Shown here one piece after another: positions 24,719 to 33,591 of a stretch of DNA of 64,000 nucleotides. Source of the DNA: JB111 sp049856295 (GTDB lineage: Bacteria > Actinomycetota > Actinomycetes > Actinomycetales > Actinomycetaceae); assembly GCF_049856295.1 (NCBI RefSeq), contig NZ_JBNDMZ010000007.1, positions 62,001 to 126,000 on the forward strand, in the 5' to 3' direction. A program made the position numbers and the translations under genes. Under the pieces are notes generated by a model, which saw only the letters and a list, made by a program, of their open reading frames with translations, did no database searches and had not been told where the DNA came from. The first letter of the stretch is position 1; each line of letters begins with the position of its first letter.

Positions 24719-25818
24719 GGGCGCAGACCGAGCGCCTCGGCCGCCGCCTCCACCGTTCCCGGCACCTCGGTGAGGGTGAGGCCGGTGTGGCCGAGCGCCG
24801 TCTCGGTGTCCTTGAGGCCGTTGCCGGTCACGGTGCAGACGATGCGGGCGCCGGCCGGGACCTCGCCGCGGCGGGCGGCGGCGAGCAGGCCGGCGACGGA
24901 GGCCGCGGAGGCCGGCTCGCAGAACACGCCGACCTCGGCCGCCAGCAGCGCCTGCGCCTCGAGGATCTCGTGGTCCGTGACGGAGTCGATGCGACCGCCG
25001 GAGTCGTCCCGCGCGGCGACGGCGAGGTCCCACGAGGCGGGGTTGCCGATGCGGATCGCCGTGGCGACCGTCTCGGGGTGCTCGACCACCGCGCCCTTGA
25101 CGAACGGGGCGGACCCGTCGGCCTGGACGCCCCACATCTGCGGGACGCGGGTGGACACCGGGGCACGCCCCTCGGTGGTCCCCGCCATCGAGGCGGCGGT
25201 GGTCCGCCCGGCGTACTCGTTGTAGCCCATCCAGTAGGCCGAGATGTTGCCCGCGTTGCCGACGGGGAGGACGTGGATGTCCGGCGCGTCGCCGAGGGCG
25301 TCGACGATCTCGAACGCGGCCGTCTTCTGCCCCTGGAGGCGGAAGGGGTTGACCGAGTTGACGAGTGCCACGGGGTAGTCCTCCGCCATCTGCCGCACGA
25401 TGCGCAGGCAGTCGTCGAACGAGCCGTCGACGGCGAGGAGCGTGGCCCCGTGGACCGCCGCCTGGGCGAGCTTGCCGGCGGCGATCTTCCCGGCCGGCAG
25501 GACCACGGCGCAGGTCAGGCCGGCGCGGACCGCGTAGGCCGCCGCCGAGGCGGAGGTGTTACCGGTGGACGCGCACACGACGACCTCGGCGTCCGTGGCG
25601 AGGACCTTCGTCATCGCGGTCGTCATCCCGCGGTCCTTGAACGACCCGGTCGGGTTCGCGCCCTCGACCTTGACCCACACCCGGGCACCGGTGCGCTCGG
25701 ACAGGGCGGGTGCCTCGACGAGCGGCGTGCCGCCCTCGCCCAGGCTCACGGGCGTGTCGCCCTCGACCGGGAGCCGGTCGGCATACTCGGTGATGATGCC
25801 GCGCCACGGCTGGGCCAC
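24715..25818 (-). CDS. thrC: Threonine synthase
   Basis: 367 aa from a GTG at 25818, one base after the hom stop. PLP enzyme converting O-phosphohomoserine to threonine. PLP lysine in PTGSFKDRGM (~56-65), substrate loop CASTGNTSASAAAYA (~80-94), phosphate loop LPVGNAGNISAYWMGYNEY (~178-196). This is the short form, without the N-terminal extension of plant or yeast enzymes. The open frame upstream of 25818 is a shadow of hom. Confidence 0.96.
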   Translation of the reverse strand: MAQPWRGIITEYADRLPVEGDTPVSLGEGGTPLVEAPALSERTGARVWVKVEGANPTGSFKDRGMTTAMTKVLATDAEVVVCASTGNTSASAAAYAVRAGLTCAVVLPAGKIAAGKLAQAAVHGATLLAVDGSFDDCLRIVRQMAEDYPVALVNSVNPFRLQGQKTAAFEIVDALGDAPDIHVLPVGNAGNISAYWMGYNEYAGRTTAASMAGTTEGRAPVSTRVPQMWGVQADGSAPFVKGAVVEHPETVATAIRIGNPASWDLAVAARDDSGGRIDSVTDHEILEAQALLAAEVGVFCEPASAASVAGLLAAARRGEVPAGARIVCTVTGNGLKDTETALGHTGLTLTEVPGTVEAAAEALGLRP

Positions 25819-25819
25819 G

Positions 25820-27214
25820 TCAGACTCCTTCGACTCGGCGCACGGGCAGGACCGCTCGGACACCGTCCGACTCGGCCAGCTCGGCGAGGCACGCGGCGAG
25901 GGTGGCCTCGTCCGTGCGGTGGGTGGTGATCGAGAGCGTCGTGCTCTCCCGGTCGGCGGCGGTGGCCCGGGCGGGCGAGGCGCCGTCGTAGGCATCGTCG
26001 AACACGTCGTAGAGCTCGTCACCGTAGGCGGTCGGCTCGGCGTGCGCGGCCTGGCGGACCGCCTCGATCGAGATGCCGTGCCGGGCGAGGACCGCCGCGA
26101 CCATCGAGAGCATCCCCGGCCGGTCCTCGATGTCGAGGTCGAACCAGGCGGTGACCTTCTGCCGCTCGGGCGGCAGCGGGGCGAGGTCGGCGTAGGCGGA
26201 CTCCCGCGGGGCACGGCCGCCCCCGACCACGTGGCCGGCCGCGGCCACGAGGTCGGAGAGCACGGCCGAGGCAGTCGGCGCGCCGCCGGCGCCCTGTCCG
26301 TAGAACATGAGCCGGCCCGCGGCCTCGGACTCGACGACGACCGCGTTGAACGCGCCGCGCACCGAGGCGAGCGGGTGGTCGGCGGGGACGAGCGTGGGGC
26401 CCACGCGCACCGAGATGCCCTCGGGCGACCCGGTGCGCCGGGCGACGGCGAGGAGCTTGAGCGCCCAGCCGTGGTCCTGCGCGGCGGTCATCTCCTCCGC
26501 CGTGATGGACCGGATCCCCTCGACCGGGACGGTCTCGAGCGGGACGCGGGTGTGGAACGCGAGCGAGGCCAGCAGGGCCGCCTTCGCCGCGGAGTCGTGC
26601 CCGTCGACGTCGGCGGTCGGGTCGGCCTCCGCGAAGCCGAGGGCCTGCGCCTGGGCCACGGCGTCGTCGAAGCCGAGGCCGTTGGTCACCATCTCGTCGA
26701 GCACGTAGTTGGTCGTGCCGTTGACGATGCCGAGCACCTCGGTCACGGTGTCGCCCGCGAGCGACTCGCGCAGCGCGTAGACGATGGGGATCGCCCCGGC
26801 CACGGCGGCCTCGTAGTAGAGGTCGACGTCGGCGGCGGCCGCCGCGTCGTGCAGCTCGGGCCCGTGGGCGGCGAGCAGCGCCTTGTTCCCCGTCACCACG
26901 GAGGCGCCGGCCTCGAGCGCGGCGTGCACCAGCGCGCGCGGCGGGTCGATGCCCCCGATGAGCTCGACGACGACGTCCGCCCGGCGCACGAGCCCCTCGG
27001 CGTCGGTCGTCAGCAGGTCGCGCGGGATCCAGGGCTCGCGCTCCTTGTCGGCGTCGGACACCGCGATGCCGACGAGGCGGAGCGGGGCGCCGGCGCGGGC
27101 GGCGAGGTCGTCGGCGCGCTCGGCGAGGAGGCGCACGACCTGCGCGCCCACGGTGCCGGCACCGAGCAGGGCGACGCGGACGTCGGTGGGCGGGGTGGCC
27201 ACGGGGGCACTCAC
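25820..27214 (-). CDS. hom: Homoserine dehydrogenase with C-terminal ACT domain
   Basis: 464 aa if the GTG at 27214 is used; AAGGA is then only 1 nt away, so the GTG at 27202 is a real alternative. NAD(P)-dependent reduction of aspartate semialdehyde to homoserine. Rossmann LLGAGTVGAQVVRLL (~16-30), active-site GIVNGTTNYVLDEM, and AEADPTADVDGHDSAAKAALL with the conserved Asp/Lys. The C-terminal ~110 residues form an ACT domain (EDRPGMLSMVAAVLARHGIS), the usual site of threonine feedback inhibition. 117 bp from lysA. Confidence 0.96.
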   Translation of the reverse strand: MSAPVATPPTDVRVALLGAGTVGAQVVRLLAERADDLAARAGAPLRLVGIAVSDADKEREPWIPRDLLTTDAEGLVRRADVVVELIGGIDPPRALVHAALEAGASVVTGNKALLAAHGPELHDAAAAADVDLYYEAAVAGAIPIVYALRESLAGDTVTEVLGIVNGTTNYVLDEMVTNGLGFDDAVAQAQALGFAEADPTADVDGHDSAAKAALLASLAFHTRVPLETVPVEGIRSITAEEMTAAQDHGWALKLLAVARRTGSPEGISVRVGPTLVPADHPLASVRGAFNAVVVESEAAGRLMFYGQGAGGAPTASAVLSDLVAAAGHVVGGGRAPRESAYADLAPLPPERQKVTAWFDLDIEDRPGMLSMVAAVLARHGISIEAVRQAAHAEPTAYGDELYDVFDDAYDGASPARATAADRESTTLSITTHRTDEATLAACLAELAESDGVRAVLPVRRVEGV

Positions 27215-27331
27215 ATCCTTGGCGGGTCGGGCGACTGGTCCGCCCCGCGCCTGCGGGGCCGGGGGCCAGCATAGGTGCGCGCGCCCCGGCGGCCGTGGCC
27301 CGTCCGGGAGCGGAGCAGCGGCGACGGGCCG

Positions 27332-28759
27332 TCAGTCCCCGGTCGTGCGGTCCGCGTCGAGGGCGAGGAGGTCGTCGATCGTCTCGCGCCGGACCATCAC
27401 GCGGGAGCGACCGTCCTCGACCCCGATCACGGGCGGGCGCGGGACGAGGTTGTACTGGCTGGACATCGAGCGCCCGTACGCGCCGGTGGCCGGCACGGCG
27501 AGGAGGTCACCCCGGCCGGCGTCGCCGGGGAGCGCGACGTCGCGGACGACGATGTCGCCGGACTCGCAGTGCTTGCCGACCACCCGGGTCGCGACCGGGG
27601 CGGCGTCCCCGGGCCGGCCCGCGAGCGCCGCGGTGTACTCGGCCTCGTAGAGCGCGGTGCGGACGTGGTCCGACATGCCGCCGTCGACGGCGACGTACCG
27701 CCGGGACGCGCCGCCGTCGAGGGCGACGTCCTTGACGATGCCGACCCGGTAGAGCGTGAGTCCGGCCGGGCCCACCACGGAGCGGCCGGGCTCGACCGAG
27801 ACGCGCGGGACGGGCGAGCCGAGGCGCGCGCACTCGGCGGCGACGACGCGGGCGAGGGTGGCGGCGACCTCGTCGGGCGTGGGCGGGGTCGCGTCGGCAC
27901 CCGTGTACCGGATGCCGTACCCGCCGCCGAGGTCGACCTCGGGCAGGACGCGCCCGGTCTCGCGGCGCACGTCCTCGCGCAGCTCGAGCACCGCGCGGGC
28001 GGCGGCCTCGAAGCCGGCGAGGTCGAGGATCTGGCTCCCGATGTGGCTGTGCAGGCCGATCAGCTCGAGCGCCGGGAGGGCGAGGATCCGGTCGACCGCC
28101 TCGCGGGCCGCCCCGGAGGCGAGCGAGAGGCCGAACTTCTGGTCCTCGTGGGCCGTGGCGATGAACTCGTGCCCGCCGGCGTGCACGCCCGTGGTCACCC
28201 GGACCATGACGGGGACCGAGGTGCCGCGCTCGGCGGCGATCATGGCGACCCGGTCGATCTCGGCAAGCGAGTCGAGGACGAGCCGGCCGACCCCGGCGTC
28301 GATCGCCGCGGCGATCTCGTCGTCGGACTTGTTGTTCCCGTGCAGGCCGATGTCCGCGCCGGGCACGCCGGCGGCGAGCGCGGTGGCGAGCTCCCCGCCG
28401 GTCGAGGTGTCGACCCTGAGTCCGGCGGCGTGCACGAGCCGCGCCACGCCGACGGTGAGCAGCGCCTTGCCCGCGTAGTAGACGTCGGCGCCCGCGAGGC
28501 CGCGCTCCGTGGCGAAGTGCCGGTCGAACGCGTCGGCGTAGGCGGCGGCCCGCCCGCGCAGGTCGGCGAGGTCGAGGACGTACGCCGGGGTGCCGTGCTC
28601 GGCGGCGAGGTCGGTGATCGCCACTCCCCCGACGGTCAGGGCGCCGGCGTCGTCGCGCTCGGTCGTGGTCGACCACGGGCCGGCGACCGAGCCGTCGGGC
28701 TCGGGCGCGACGAGCGCGGACAGGTCCACCGGGGACGTCCCCGCCGCCTCCCCGCTCAC
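27332..28759 (-). CDS. lysA: Diaminopimelate decarboxylase
   Basis: 475 aa from a GTG at 28759 overlapping the argS stop (GTGA). PLP enzyme making L-lysine from meso-DAP. PLP Lys98 in YYAGKALL, HSHIGSQILD, glycine-rich phosphate site DLGGGYGIRYTG, PGRSVVGPAG, and CESGDIVVRD with the catalytic Cys from the partner subunit. Start of the aspartate-family block argS-lysA-hom-thrC-thrB. Confidence 0.96.
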   Translation of the reverse strand: MSGEAAGTSPVDLSALVAPEPDGSVAGPWSTTTERDDAGALTVGGVAITDLAAEHGTPAYVLDLADLRGRAAAYADAFDRHFATERGLAGADVYYAGKALLTVGVARLVHAAGLRVDTSTGGELATALAAGVPGADIGLHGNNKSDDEIAAAIDAGVGRLVLDSLAEIDRVAMIAAERGTSVPVMVRVTTGVHAGGHEFIATAHEDQKFGLSLASGAAREAVDRILALPALELIGLHSHIGSQILDLAGFEAAARAVLELREDVRRETGRVLPEVDLGGGYGIRYTGADATPPTPDEVAATLARVVAAECARLGSPVPRVSVEPGRSVVGPAGLTLYRVGIVKDVALDGGASRRYVAVDGGMSDHVRTALYEAEYTAALAGRPGDAAPVATRVVGKHCESGDIVVRDVALPGDAGRGDLLAVPATGAYGRSMSSQYNLVPRPPVIGVEDGRSRVMVRRETIDDLLALDADRTTGD

Positions 28760-30435
28760 ATGCGCTCCGGGGCACTGACGCCGAGCAGCCCGAGGCCGGT
28801 GGCGATGACCTGGGTGGTGGCGTCGTTGAGCCACAGCCGCGTGTGGTGCGCGTCCTCGACCGGGCCCTCGCCGCGGGGGGTGACGCGGACCTGGCCGTAC
28901 CAGTGGTGGTAGGCGGTGGCGAGGTCCTCGAGGTAGCGAGCCACGCGGTGCGGCTCGCGCAGGTCGCCGGCCATGGCCACGATCTGCGGGAACGAGCCGA
29001 GCACCCCGAGCAGCGCGGCGTCGGCGGGGTCGTCGAGGAGCTCGGGCGCGAAGCCGAGGTCCCGGCGCACGCCGTGCTCCTCCGCGTTGCGTGCGACGGC
29101 GCGGGTGCGGGCGTGCGCGTACTGGACGTAGTAGACGGGGTTCTCGTTCGACCGCTCGGTGAGCAGGTCGAGGTCGAGGTCGATCGAGGAGTCGGTCGAC
29201 GAGCGCGCGAGCGAGTAGCGGGCGGCGTCCACGCCGACGGCGTCGACGAGGTCCTCGAGCGTGACGACCGTGCCGGCGCGCTTCGACATCCGCAGGGGCT
29301 CGCCGTTCTTCAGCAGGTAGACCATCTGGCCGATGAGCAGCTGGAGGTTGACCCCGGGCTCGTCGCCGAACGCCGCGCAGACCGCCATCATGCGGCCGAC
29401 GTACCCGTGGTGGTCGGCGCCGAGCATGATGACGACCTCGTCGAAGCCGCGCTCACGCTTGTCGAGGTAGTACGCGATGTCGCCGGCGATGTAGGCGGTC
29501 TCGCCGTCGGACTTGACGACCACGCGGTCCTTGTCGTCGCCGAAGGAGGTGGTGCGCAGCCAGGTGGCGCCGTCGGCCTCGAACATGTGGCCGGCGTCGC
29601 GCAGCCGCTGGATCGCCCGGTCGACGGCACCGGACTCGTGGAGGGAGTCCTCGTGGAAGTAGACGTCGAAGTCGACCCCGAAGTCGTGCAGCGCCGAGCG
29701 GATCTCGCCGAACATGCGCTCGACGCCTCGGGACCGGAAGGCCTCCTGCGCCTCGGCGTCGGGCAGGGTCGCGGGCTCGGGCTCACCGGCCGCCACGGCG
29801 TCGGCCGTCACCGCGTCCGCGATGTCGGAGATGTACTGGCCGCCGTACCCGTCCTCCGGTGCCTCCTCGCCGCGGGCGCGGGCGAGCAGCGAGCGGGCGA
29901 AGCGGTCGATCTGCGCGCCGTGGTCGTTGAAGTAGTACTCGCGGGTGACCTCGGCGCCGGTGGCCTGCAGGACGCGGGCGAGCGAGTCCCCCACGGCGGC
30001 CCAGCGCACGCCGCCGATGTGGATGGGACCGGTCGGGTTGGCCGAGACGAACTCGAGGTTGATGCGGCGGCCCGCGTTCTTCTCCGATCGCCCGTAGGCT
30101 GCGCCGGACTCGACGATCGTCCGGGCGAGCTCGCCGGCGGCGCCGGCCTCGAGCCGGATGTTGAGGAAGCCGGGACCGGCCACCTCGGCGGCGGCGACAC
30201 CGTCCTGGCCGGCCAGGCGCTCGGCCAGCAGGGTGGCGAGCTCGCGCGGGTTCGTGCCCGCCTTCTTCGCCAGCTGCATCGCCACGTTGGTCGCCCAGTC
30301 GCCGTGCTCGCGCTGGCGGGGTCGCTCGACCTTGACGGTGGCGGGGACGGCGTCCGCGGGCAGCGCGATCGTGCCGTCGGCGGCGAGGGCCGCCAGCTGG
30401 GCGGCGATGAGGTCGGCGAGTGCTTCTGGGGTCAC
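28756..30435 (-). CDS. argS: Arginyl-tRNA synthetase
   Basis: 559 aa, GTG start. Class I synthetase: N-terminal Add1 domain (~1-110), HIGH-type motif as HIGG in NPTGPIHIGGVRWA (~135-148), and KMSKS-type motif as RMSKRAGT. The alpha-helical anticodon-binding C-terminus ends in GLGLLGVSAPERM. TACCCT exactly 6 nt before the GTG marks a leaderless start and probably the promoter of the argS-lysA unit. argS next to lysA is also seen in corynebacteria, where the two are co-regulated by arginine and lysine. Confidence 0.97.
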   Translation of the reverse strand: MTPEALADLIAAQLAALAADGTIALPADAVPATVKVERPRQREHGDWATNVAMQLAKKAGTNPRELATLLAERLAGQDGVAAAEVAGPGFLNIRLEAGAAGELARTIVESGAAYGRSEKNAGRRINLEFVSANPTGPIHIGGVRWAAVGDSLARVLQATGAEVTREYYFNDHGAQIDRFARSLLARARGEEAPEDGYGGQYISDIADAVTADAVAAGEPEPATLPDAEAQEAFRSRGVERMFGEIRSALHDFGVDFDVYFHEDSLHESGAVDRAIQRLRDAGHMFEADGATWLRTTSFGDDKDRVVVKSDGETAYIAGDIAYYLDKRERGFDEVVIMLGADHHGYVGRMMAVCAAFGDEPGVNLQLLIGQMVYLLKNGEPLRMSKRAGTVVTLEDLVDAVGVDAARYSLARSSTDSSIDLDLDLLTERSNENPVYYVQYAHARTRAVARNAEEHGVRRDLGFAPELLDDPADAALLGVLGSFPQIVAMAGDLREPHRVARYLEDLATAYHHWYGQVRVTPRGEGPVEDAHHTRLWLNDATTQVIATGLGLLGVSAPERM

Positions 30436-30441
30436 GCCCCC

Positions 30442-30447
30442 AGGGTA
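30442..30447 (-). promoter_or_regulatory. Leaderless -10 (TACCCT-N6-GTG) for argS-lysA
   Basis: TANNNT hexamer 6 nt before the GTG at 30435; no Shine-Dalgarno is present, which supports a leaderless message. Confidence 0.6.
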
Positions 30448-30501
30448 GTTCCGCGCGGGCGCCGTTCCGCGCCGGGCCGGCCCTCCCGGGTGCGAGCCCT
30501 G

Positions 30502-31062
30502 CTACAGCTCGTGGGCGACGTACATCTCGTAGACGGGCCAGTCCTCGCCGGCGAGCGTGAAGACGAGGCCGCGCCCGTTGTCCCACAGGTACTGCACCGG
30601 CGCGTTCGGGTCGGCCGTGTCGAGGATCCGCAGCGTCCCGGTGCCGTCCGTGTTCGTCTCGCCCTCGCTGCGCACCGTCGCTCCGGCGGCCTCGAGCTCG
30701 CTGGTGAGCTGCTCGGTGAACGCGTCGACGTCCTCCTGCGAGGTGAACCGGGCGGCCCCGTAGGCGACGGAGTCGGAGCCCGACGAGTAGGTCCCCTGCC
30801 AGCCCTCGACCGCTCCTGCGGTGGTGGCCCCGTCCCACGTCTCCCAGTCGCCGGTGAGGGAGTAGGTCGTGGCCGCGCCGTCGTCGGTGTAGACGACGCT
30901 GGTGGGGATGCGCGGGCCGAGGTTACGGTCGTCGATCGACGGCCCGCGTGCGCCGTCGAGGACGAGCGTGCCGCCGATGATGACCGCGAGCAGGACGAGG
31001 GTCGAGACGATCATCGTGACGATGAGTCGGGTGTCGGACCGACCCCCCGTCCGTGCCGCCAT
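30502..31062 (-). CDS. Single-pass membrane protein, unknown function
   Basis: 186 aa. A short basic cytoplasmic N-terminus (MAARTGGRSDTR), one membrane helix (~13-36, LIVTMIVSTLVLLAVIIGGTLVL) and a ~150-residue extracytoplasmic domain rich in Thr, Gly, Asp and Trp (TYSLTGDWETWDG; VEGWQGTY) follow. No known motif. GAGGGG lies 9 nt before the ATG. It is 66 bp upstream of argS in the same direction but probably a separate unit, since argS has its own leaderless promoter. Confidence 0.75.
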   Translation of the reverse strand: MAARTGGRSDTRLIVTMIVSTLVLLAVIIGGTLVLDGARGPSIDDRNLGPRIPTSVVYTDDGAATTYSLTGDWETWDGATTAGAVEGWQGTYSSGSDSVAYGAARFTSQEDVDAFTEQLTSELEAAGATVRSEGETNTDGTGTLRILDTADPNAPVQYLWDNGRGLVFTLAGEDWPVYEMYVAHEL

Positions 31063-31184
31063 CCGTGCGCCCCTCGTGCTCGACCTCGTGCGGCCGTGGC
31101 CGCCGCGGCCCGTGCGGCCGCCGGTGGACAGGGTACGTGGTCGGGAGCACTCTCACCTGCGACCGTGGCACGCCGTGGGCGGGA

Positions 31185-31190
31185 TAGGAT
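31185..31190 (+). promoter_or_regulatory. Candidate -10 (TAGGAT) for tRNA-Arg
   Basis: TAGGAT begins 28 nt upstream of the mature tRNA 5' end, leaving room for a short 5' leader. The 150-bp gap 31063-31212 shows nothing else clear. Confidence 0.4.
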
Positions 31191-31212
31191 GTCCGGGCGC
31201 CTGCGGGCGTAT

Positions 31213-31285
31213 GCCCCCGTAGCTCAGTGGATAGAGCGTCTGCCTCCGGAGCAGAAGGTCGCTGGTTCGAATCCAGTCGGGGGTA
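31213..31285 (+). tRNA. tRNA-Arg, anticodon CCG
   Basis: Full cloverleaf: acceptor gcccccg/cgggggt (with a G-T pair at 1-72), D arm GCTC..GAGC, anticodon stem TCTGC/GCAGA with loop CTCCGGA (anticodon CCG reading CGG), 5-nt variable loop, T arm GCTGG-TTCGAAT-CCAGT, discriminator A. CCA is not encoded. No duplicated 3' end was seen nearby, so no sign of an integrated element. Confidence 0.96.
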
Positions 31286-31297
31286 CTTTCGCGCCCA

Positions 31298-31319
31298 CCC
31301 GCGATGAGTGCGGGGATTC
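31298..31319 (+). terminator. Short hairpin with T-rich tail after tRNA-Arg
   Basis: 5-bp stem cccgc/gcggg with a 7-nt loop, followed by gattctt, a rare T-rich run here. It lies 12 nt past the tRNA. Beyond it a run of nine C (31364-31372) precedes the glpQ-type gene end. Confidence 0.45.
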
Positions 31320-31392
31320 TTCTCGGCGAGCGAGCGGACGTCCTCCCGACGAGTGAGCACGCGCCCCCCCCCGTTCGGGCGTGCCGGACCGG

Positions 31393-32169
31393 TCAGTGCC
31401 AGGGGCCGCGCGCGGAGAGCACCTCGACGAGCAGGGTCGGGCGGTCGGTGATGATCCCGTCCACGCCGAGGTCGAGCAGCCGCTCCATGTCCACCTTCTC
31501 GTTGACCGTCCACACATGCACCTGGAGCCCGCGCCGGTGCGCGGCGGCGACGAACCTACGGGTGACGACGGGGACGACGCCCCGGTAGCGCTCGGGAACC
31601 TGGACGGCCACGACGCCGGCGTCCGGGCCGGGCACGCGCCGCGCGAGCATCGGGCCGACGACCGGGAGGACGGACCCGACGACGAGACGCGCCACGTCTC
31701 CTGGCCCGAGCGACGCCGGGACCGGCAGGAGCTCACGCATGCGGGCGAGCCGCGCGTCGGAGAAGGCCGCGAGGCACACGCGGTCGGCGGCGCCGGCTGC
31801 GGCGACGACCTCGACGAGCGGCGCGGCGACCTCGTCGGTCTTGGCGTCGATGTTGAGCCGGAGGTCGGGGTGCGCGGCGAGGACGTCGGCGAGCCGCGCG
31901 GGCGCTCCCCCGCCCTCGACGCTCAGCTCCTGGACGCGGGCGAGGTCGAGGTCCTCGATCGGTCCGGTCGCGGACGTCGTGCGCGCGAGGTCGTCGTCGT
32001 GGAAGAGGACGACCTCGCCGTCGGCGGTCAGCCGGGCGTCGGTCTCGAGCACCACTCCGAGGGCGGCGGCGTGGGCGACCGCGGCCGCCGTGTTCTCCGG
32101 GACCTCCAGGCGCCCGCCCCGGTGGGCGATCGCGACCGGTCCGACGCCGTCGAACAGGTGCCCGGCCAC
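31393..32169 (-). CDS. Glycerophosphodiester phosphodiesterase family protein
   Basis: 258 aa from a GTG at 32169, 2 nt after the M23 gene stop. GDPD TIM-barrel hydrolase releasing sn-glycerol 3-phosphate from glycerophosphodiesters. Catalytic His17-Arg18 in AHRGG, then Glu42, Asp44 and His57 in LETDARLTADGEVVLFHDDD, and VHVWTVNE near the C-terminus. No signal peptide, so cytoplasmic. The frame upstream of 32169 overlaps the peptidase and is a shadow. Coupling to an envelope peptidase suggests expression during wall or membrane turnover. Confidence 0.93.
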   Translation of the reverse strand: MAGHLFDGVGPVAIAHRGGRLEVPENTAAAVAHAAALGVVLETDARLTADGEVVLFHDDDLARTTSATGPIEDLDLARVQELSVEGGGAPARLADVLAAHPDLRLNIDAKTDEVAAPLVEVVAAAGAADRVCLAAFSDARLARMRELLPVPASLGPGDVARLVVGSVLPVVGPMLARRVPGPDAGVVAVQVPERYRGVVPVVTRRFVAAAHRRGLQVHVWTVNEKVDMERLLDLGVDGIITDRPTLLVEVLSARGPWH

Positions 32170-32171
32170 GG

Positions 32172-33515
32172 TCAGCAGGCCTGGGACGGGTCGACCGCGC
32201 CGAGGGACTCGAGGAACTCGATCGGAGCGACCGTCTCGCCGTCGACTTGCACCTCGAGGTGCAGGTGCGGCCCGGTGGAGTTGCCCCACGAGCCGACGTC
32301 GGCGAAGTGCTGGCCGGCCGAGACCTCGTCGCCCACCGTCACGTGGACGCCGGAGGGCGACATGTGGGTCGACCACGTCTCGAAGACCTGGCCGTCGACC
32401 TCGTGCTCGATGATGACGAGCGTCCCGGAGCGGCCCTCGATGCCGGGGCCGGCGTGGGTGACGACGCCGTCGGCGACCGCGTAGATCGGGGTGCCGAAGG
32501 GAGCCGCGAAGTCGTCCCCGGGGTGGAAGCTCCGGCCGCCCGAGATGGGGTGGGTCCGCCAGCCGTACGGGGACGAGAGGCGGTAGGTGTCGGCCGTCAT
32601 CGGCATGACGGTGCCGGAGCCCTCCGAGAGCGCGGCGCGGGCGCCGGACGCCGCGAGCTCGGGCGAGCAGCGCAGGTCGTCGCGGGCCTCCGAGCGGCTG
32701 GCGGCCGCGTAGGTCGCCCGCGCGCCGGCGCCGTCGGACTCGCGCAGCTCCGACGCGACGGTGGTGTCCTGCCCCGCGCCGTCGGTGAGCACCGAGTAGG
32801 TCGGCGCGGTCAGCGCGGTGACCGGCTGGCCGGACTGGAGCTGGGCCTCGGCGGGCGCTGCGGACTGCTGGACGATCGGGAGACCCACGGCGACGACGCC
32901 GACGGCCGCCGCCGCGACCACCGAGGTCCGGACGAGCGGGCGGCGGTGGCGGGCACCCGCACGCACGAGGCCGGCGATCCCCTGCCGGCTCGCGGGCCGA
33001 CGCGCGGCGGCACGGCGCTCGCGGCGGGTGGTAGCCGTCGAGGGGGTGGTGGCGGCCAAGGGAGTGGTGGCGGCCAAGGGAGTGGTGGCGGCCGAGCGGG
33101 TGGTGGTGGCCGAGCGGGTGGTGGTGGCGGACCGGGTGGTGGTGGCCGGTGCGGCGGCCGCCCGGGCGCGCAGCTCCCGACGCGTCGGGTAGCGACCCGG
33201 GCCGACGACGGGGCGTCCGGCGTCCGCTCCCGGCTCCGGAGCCCGGCCGGCTGCCTGGTCGGTGGTCGGCATGGGGGCCGTCACGGACGTCGAGGTCGCG
33301 CGCAGGTCACGGCGACGGACGCGGGTGGCGGGCACCGACGAGCCGGACGGCTCCGCCGCGGTCTCACGAGCGGGGGCGGTGGCCGGCGTACCGAGGTCCG
33401 CGGCGTCGGTGTCCGGTCCGACCTGGGGGTTCGTCGTCGTCGGGCCGGTCATGGTGCCGACCGACCGGAGGTCCCGTCGCCTGAGCCGGGGGCTCGAGGT
33501 GGCGGAGTCAGGCAT
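32172..33515 (-). CDS. M23 (LytM-type) peptidase with long Thr/Ala linker
   Basis: 447 aa from the ATG at 33515 (GGAAGG upstream); the larger frame adds an unsupported extension. A ~190-residue basic cytoplasmic segment includes a 6-residue tandem repeat (TTRSAT/TTPLAA, encoded by the 18-bp array). A membrane helix (~195-215, TSVVAAAAVGVVAVGLPIV) and a linker follow. The C-terminal M23 domain (~325-440) has zinc ligands in HPGDDFAAPFGTPIYAVADG and GPHLHLEV, so it should be an active extracellular endopeptidase cutting peptidoglycan cross-bridges, or a septal-amidase activator. RRRDLR blocks recur in the N-terminal segment. Confidence 0.9.
   Translation of the reverse strand: MPDSATSSPRLRRRDLRSVGTMTGPTTTNPQVGPDTDAADLGTPATAPARETAAEPSGSSVPATRVRRRDLRATSTSVTAPMPTTDQAAGRAPEPGADAGRPVVGPGRYPTRRELRARAAAAPATTTRSATTTRSATTTRSAATTPLAATTPLAATTPSTATTRRERRAAARRPASRQGIAGLVRAGARHRRPLVRTSVVAAAAVGVVAVGLPIVQQSAAPAEAQLQSGQPVTALTAPTYSVLTDGAGQDTTVASELRESDGAGARATYAAASRSEARDDLRCSPELAASGARAALSEGSGTVMPMTADTYRLSSPYGWRTHPISGGRSFHPGDDFAAPFGTPIYAVADGVVTHAGPGIEGRSGTLVIIEHEVDGQVFETWSTHMSPSGVHVTVGDEVSAGQHFADVGSWGNSTGPHLHLEVQVDGETVAPIEFLESLGAVDPSQAC
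33024..33149 (-). repeat. Seven 18-bp tandem repeats in the M23 peptidase gene
   Basis: Consecutive 18-bp units (consensus gsgggtggtggyggccra, plus strand) from 33024 to 33149; the middle units differ by 1-3 bases. They encode a six-residue Thr/Ala-rich repeat in the cytoplasmic linker. Whole-unit gain or loss stays in frame. Confidence 0.85.
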
Positions 33516-33591
33516 GACGACAGGGACCTTCCAGCGGGGGCGACGGGCGCGGGTCCGCCCCGGCGGCGCGGGCAGGCCCGCACGCGGAAGC

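Noticed and set aside
21191..25225. Very long open frames opposite or out of frame with known genes (e.g. 9512-11302 +, 11161-15063 +, 21191-25225 +, 33449-37762 -)
   Set aside because: They lie across complete conserved genes (atp subunits, rho-thr genes, kgd), have Arg/Gly/Asp-biased translations and no family motifs. Long shadow frames are expected at this G+C content.
31364..31372. Run of nine C as a phase-variation tract
   Set aside because: It is between the tRNA and the 3' end of the phosphodiesterase gene, in neither a promoter nor a coding start, so slippage would have no clear effect.
31213..31392. tRNA-Arg as an integration (att) site of a mobile element
   Set aside because: No integrase, no duplicated tRNA 3' end and no change in gene content beside the tRNA.
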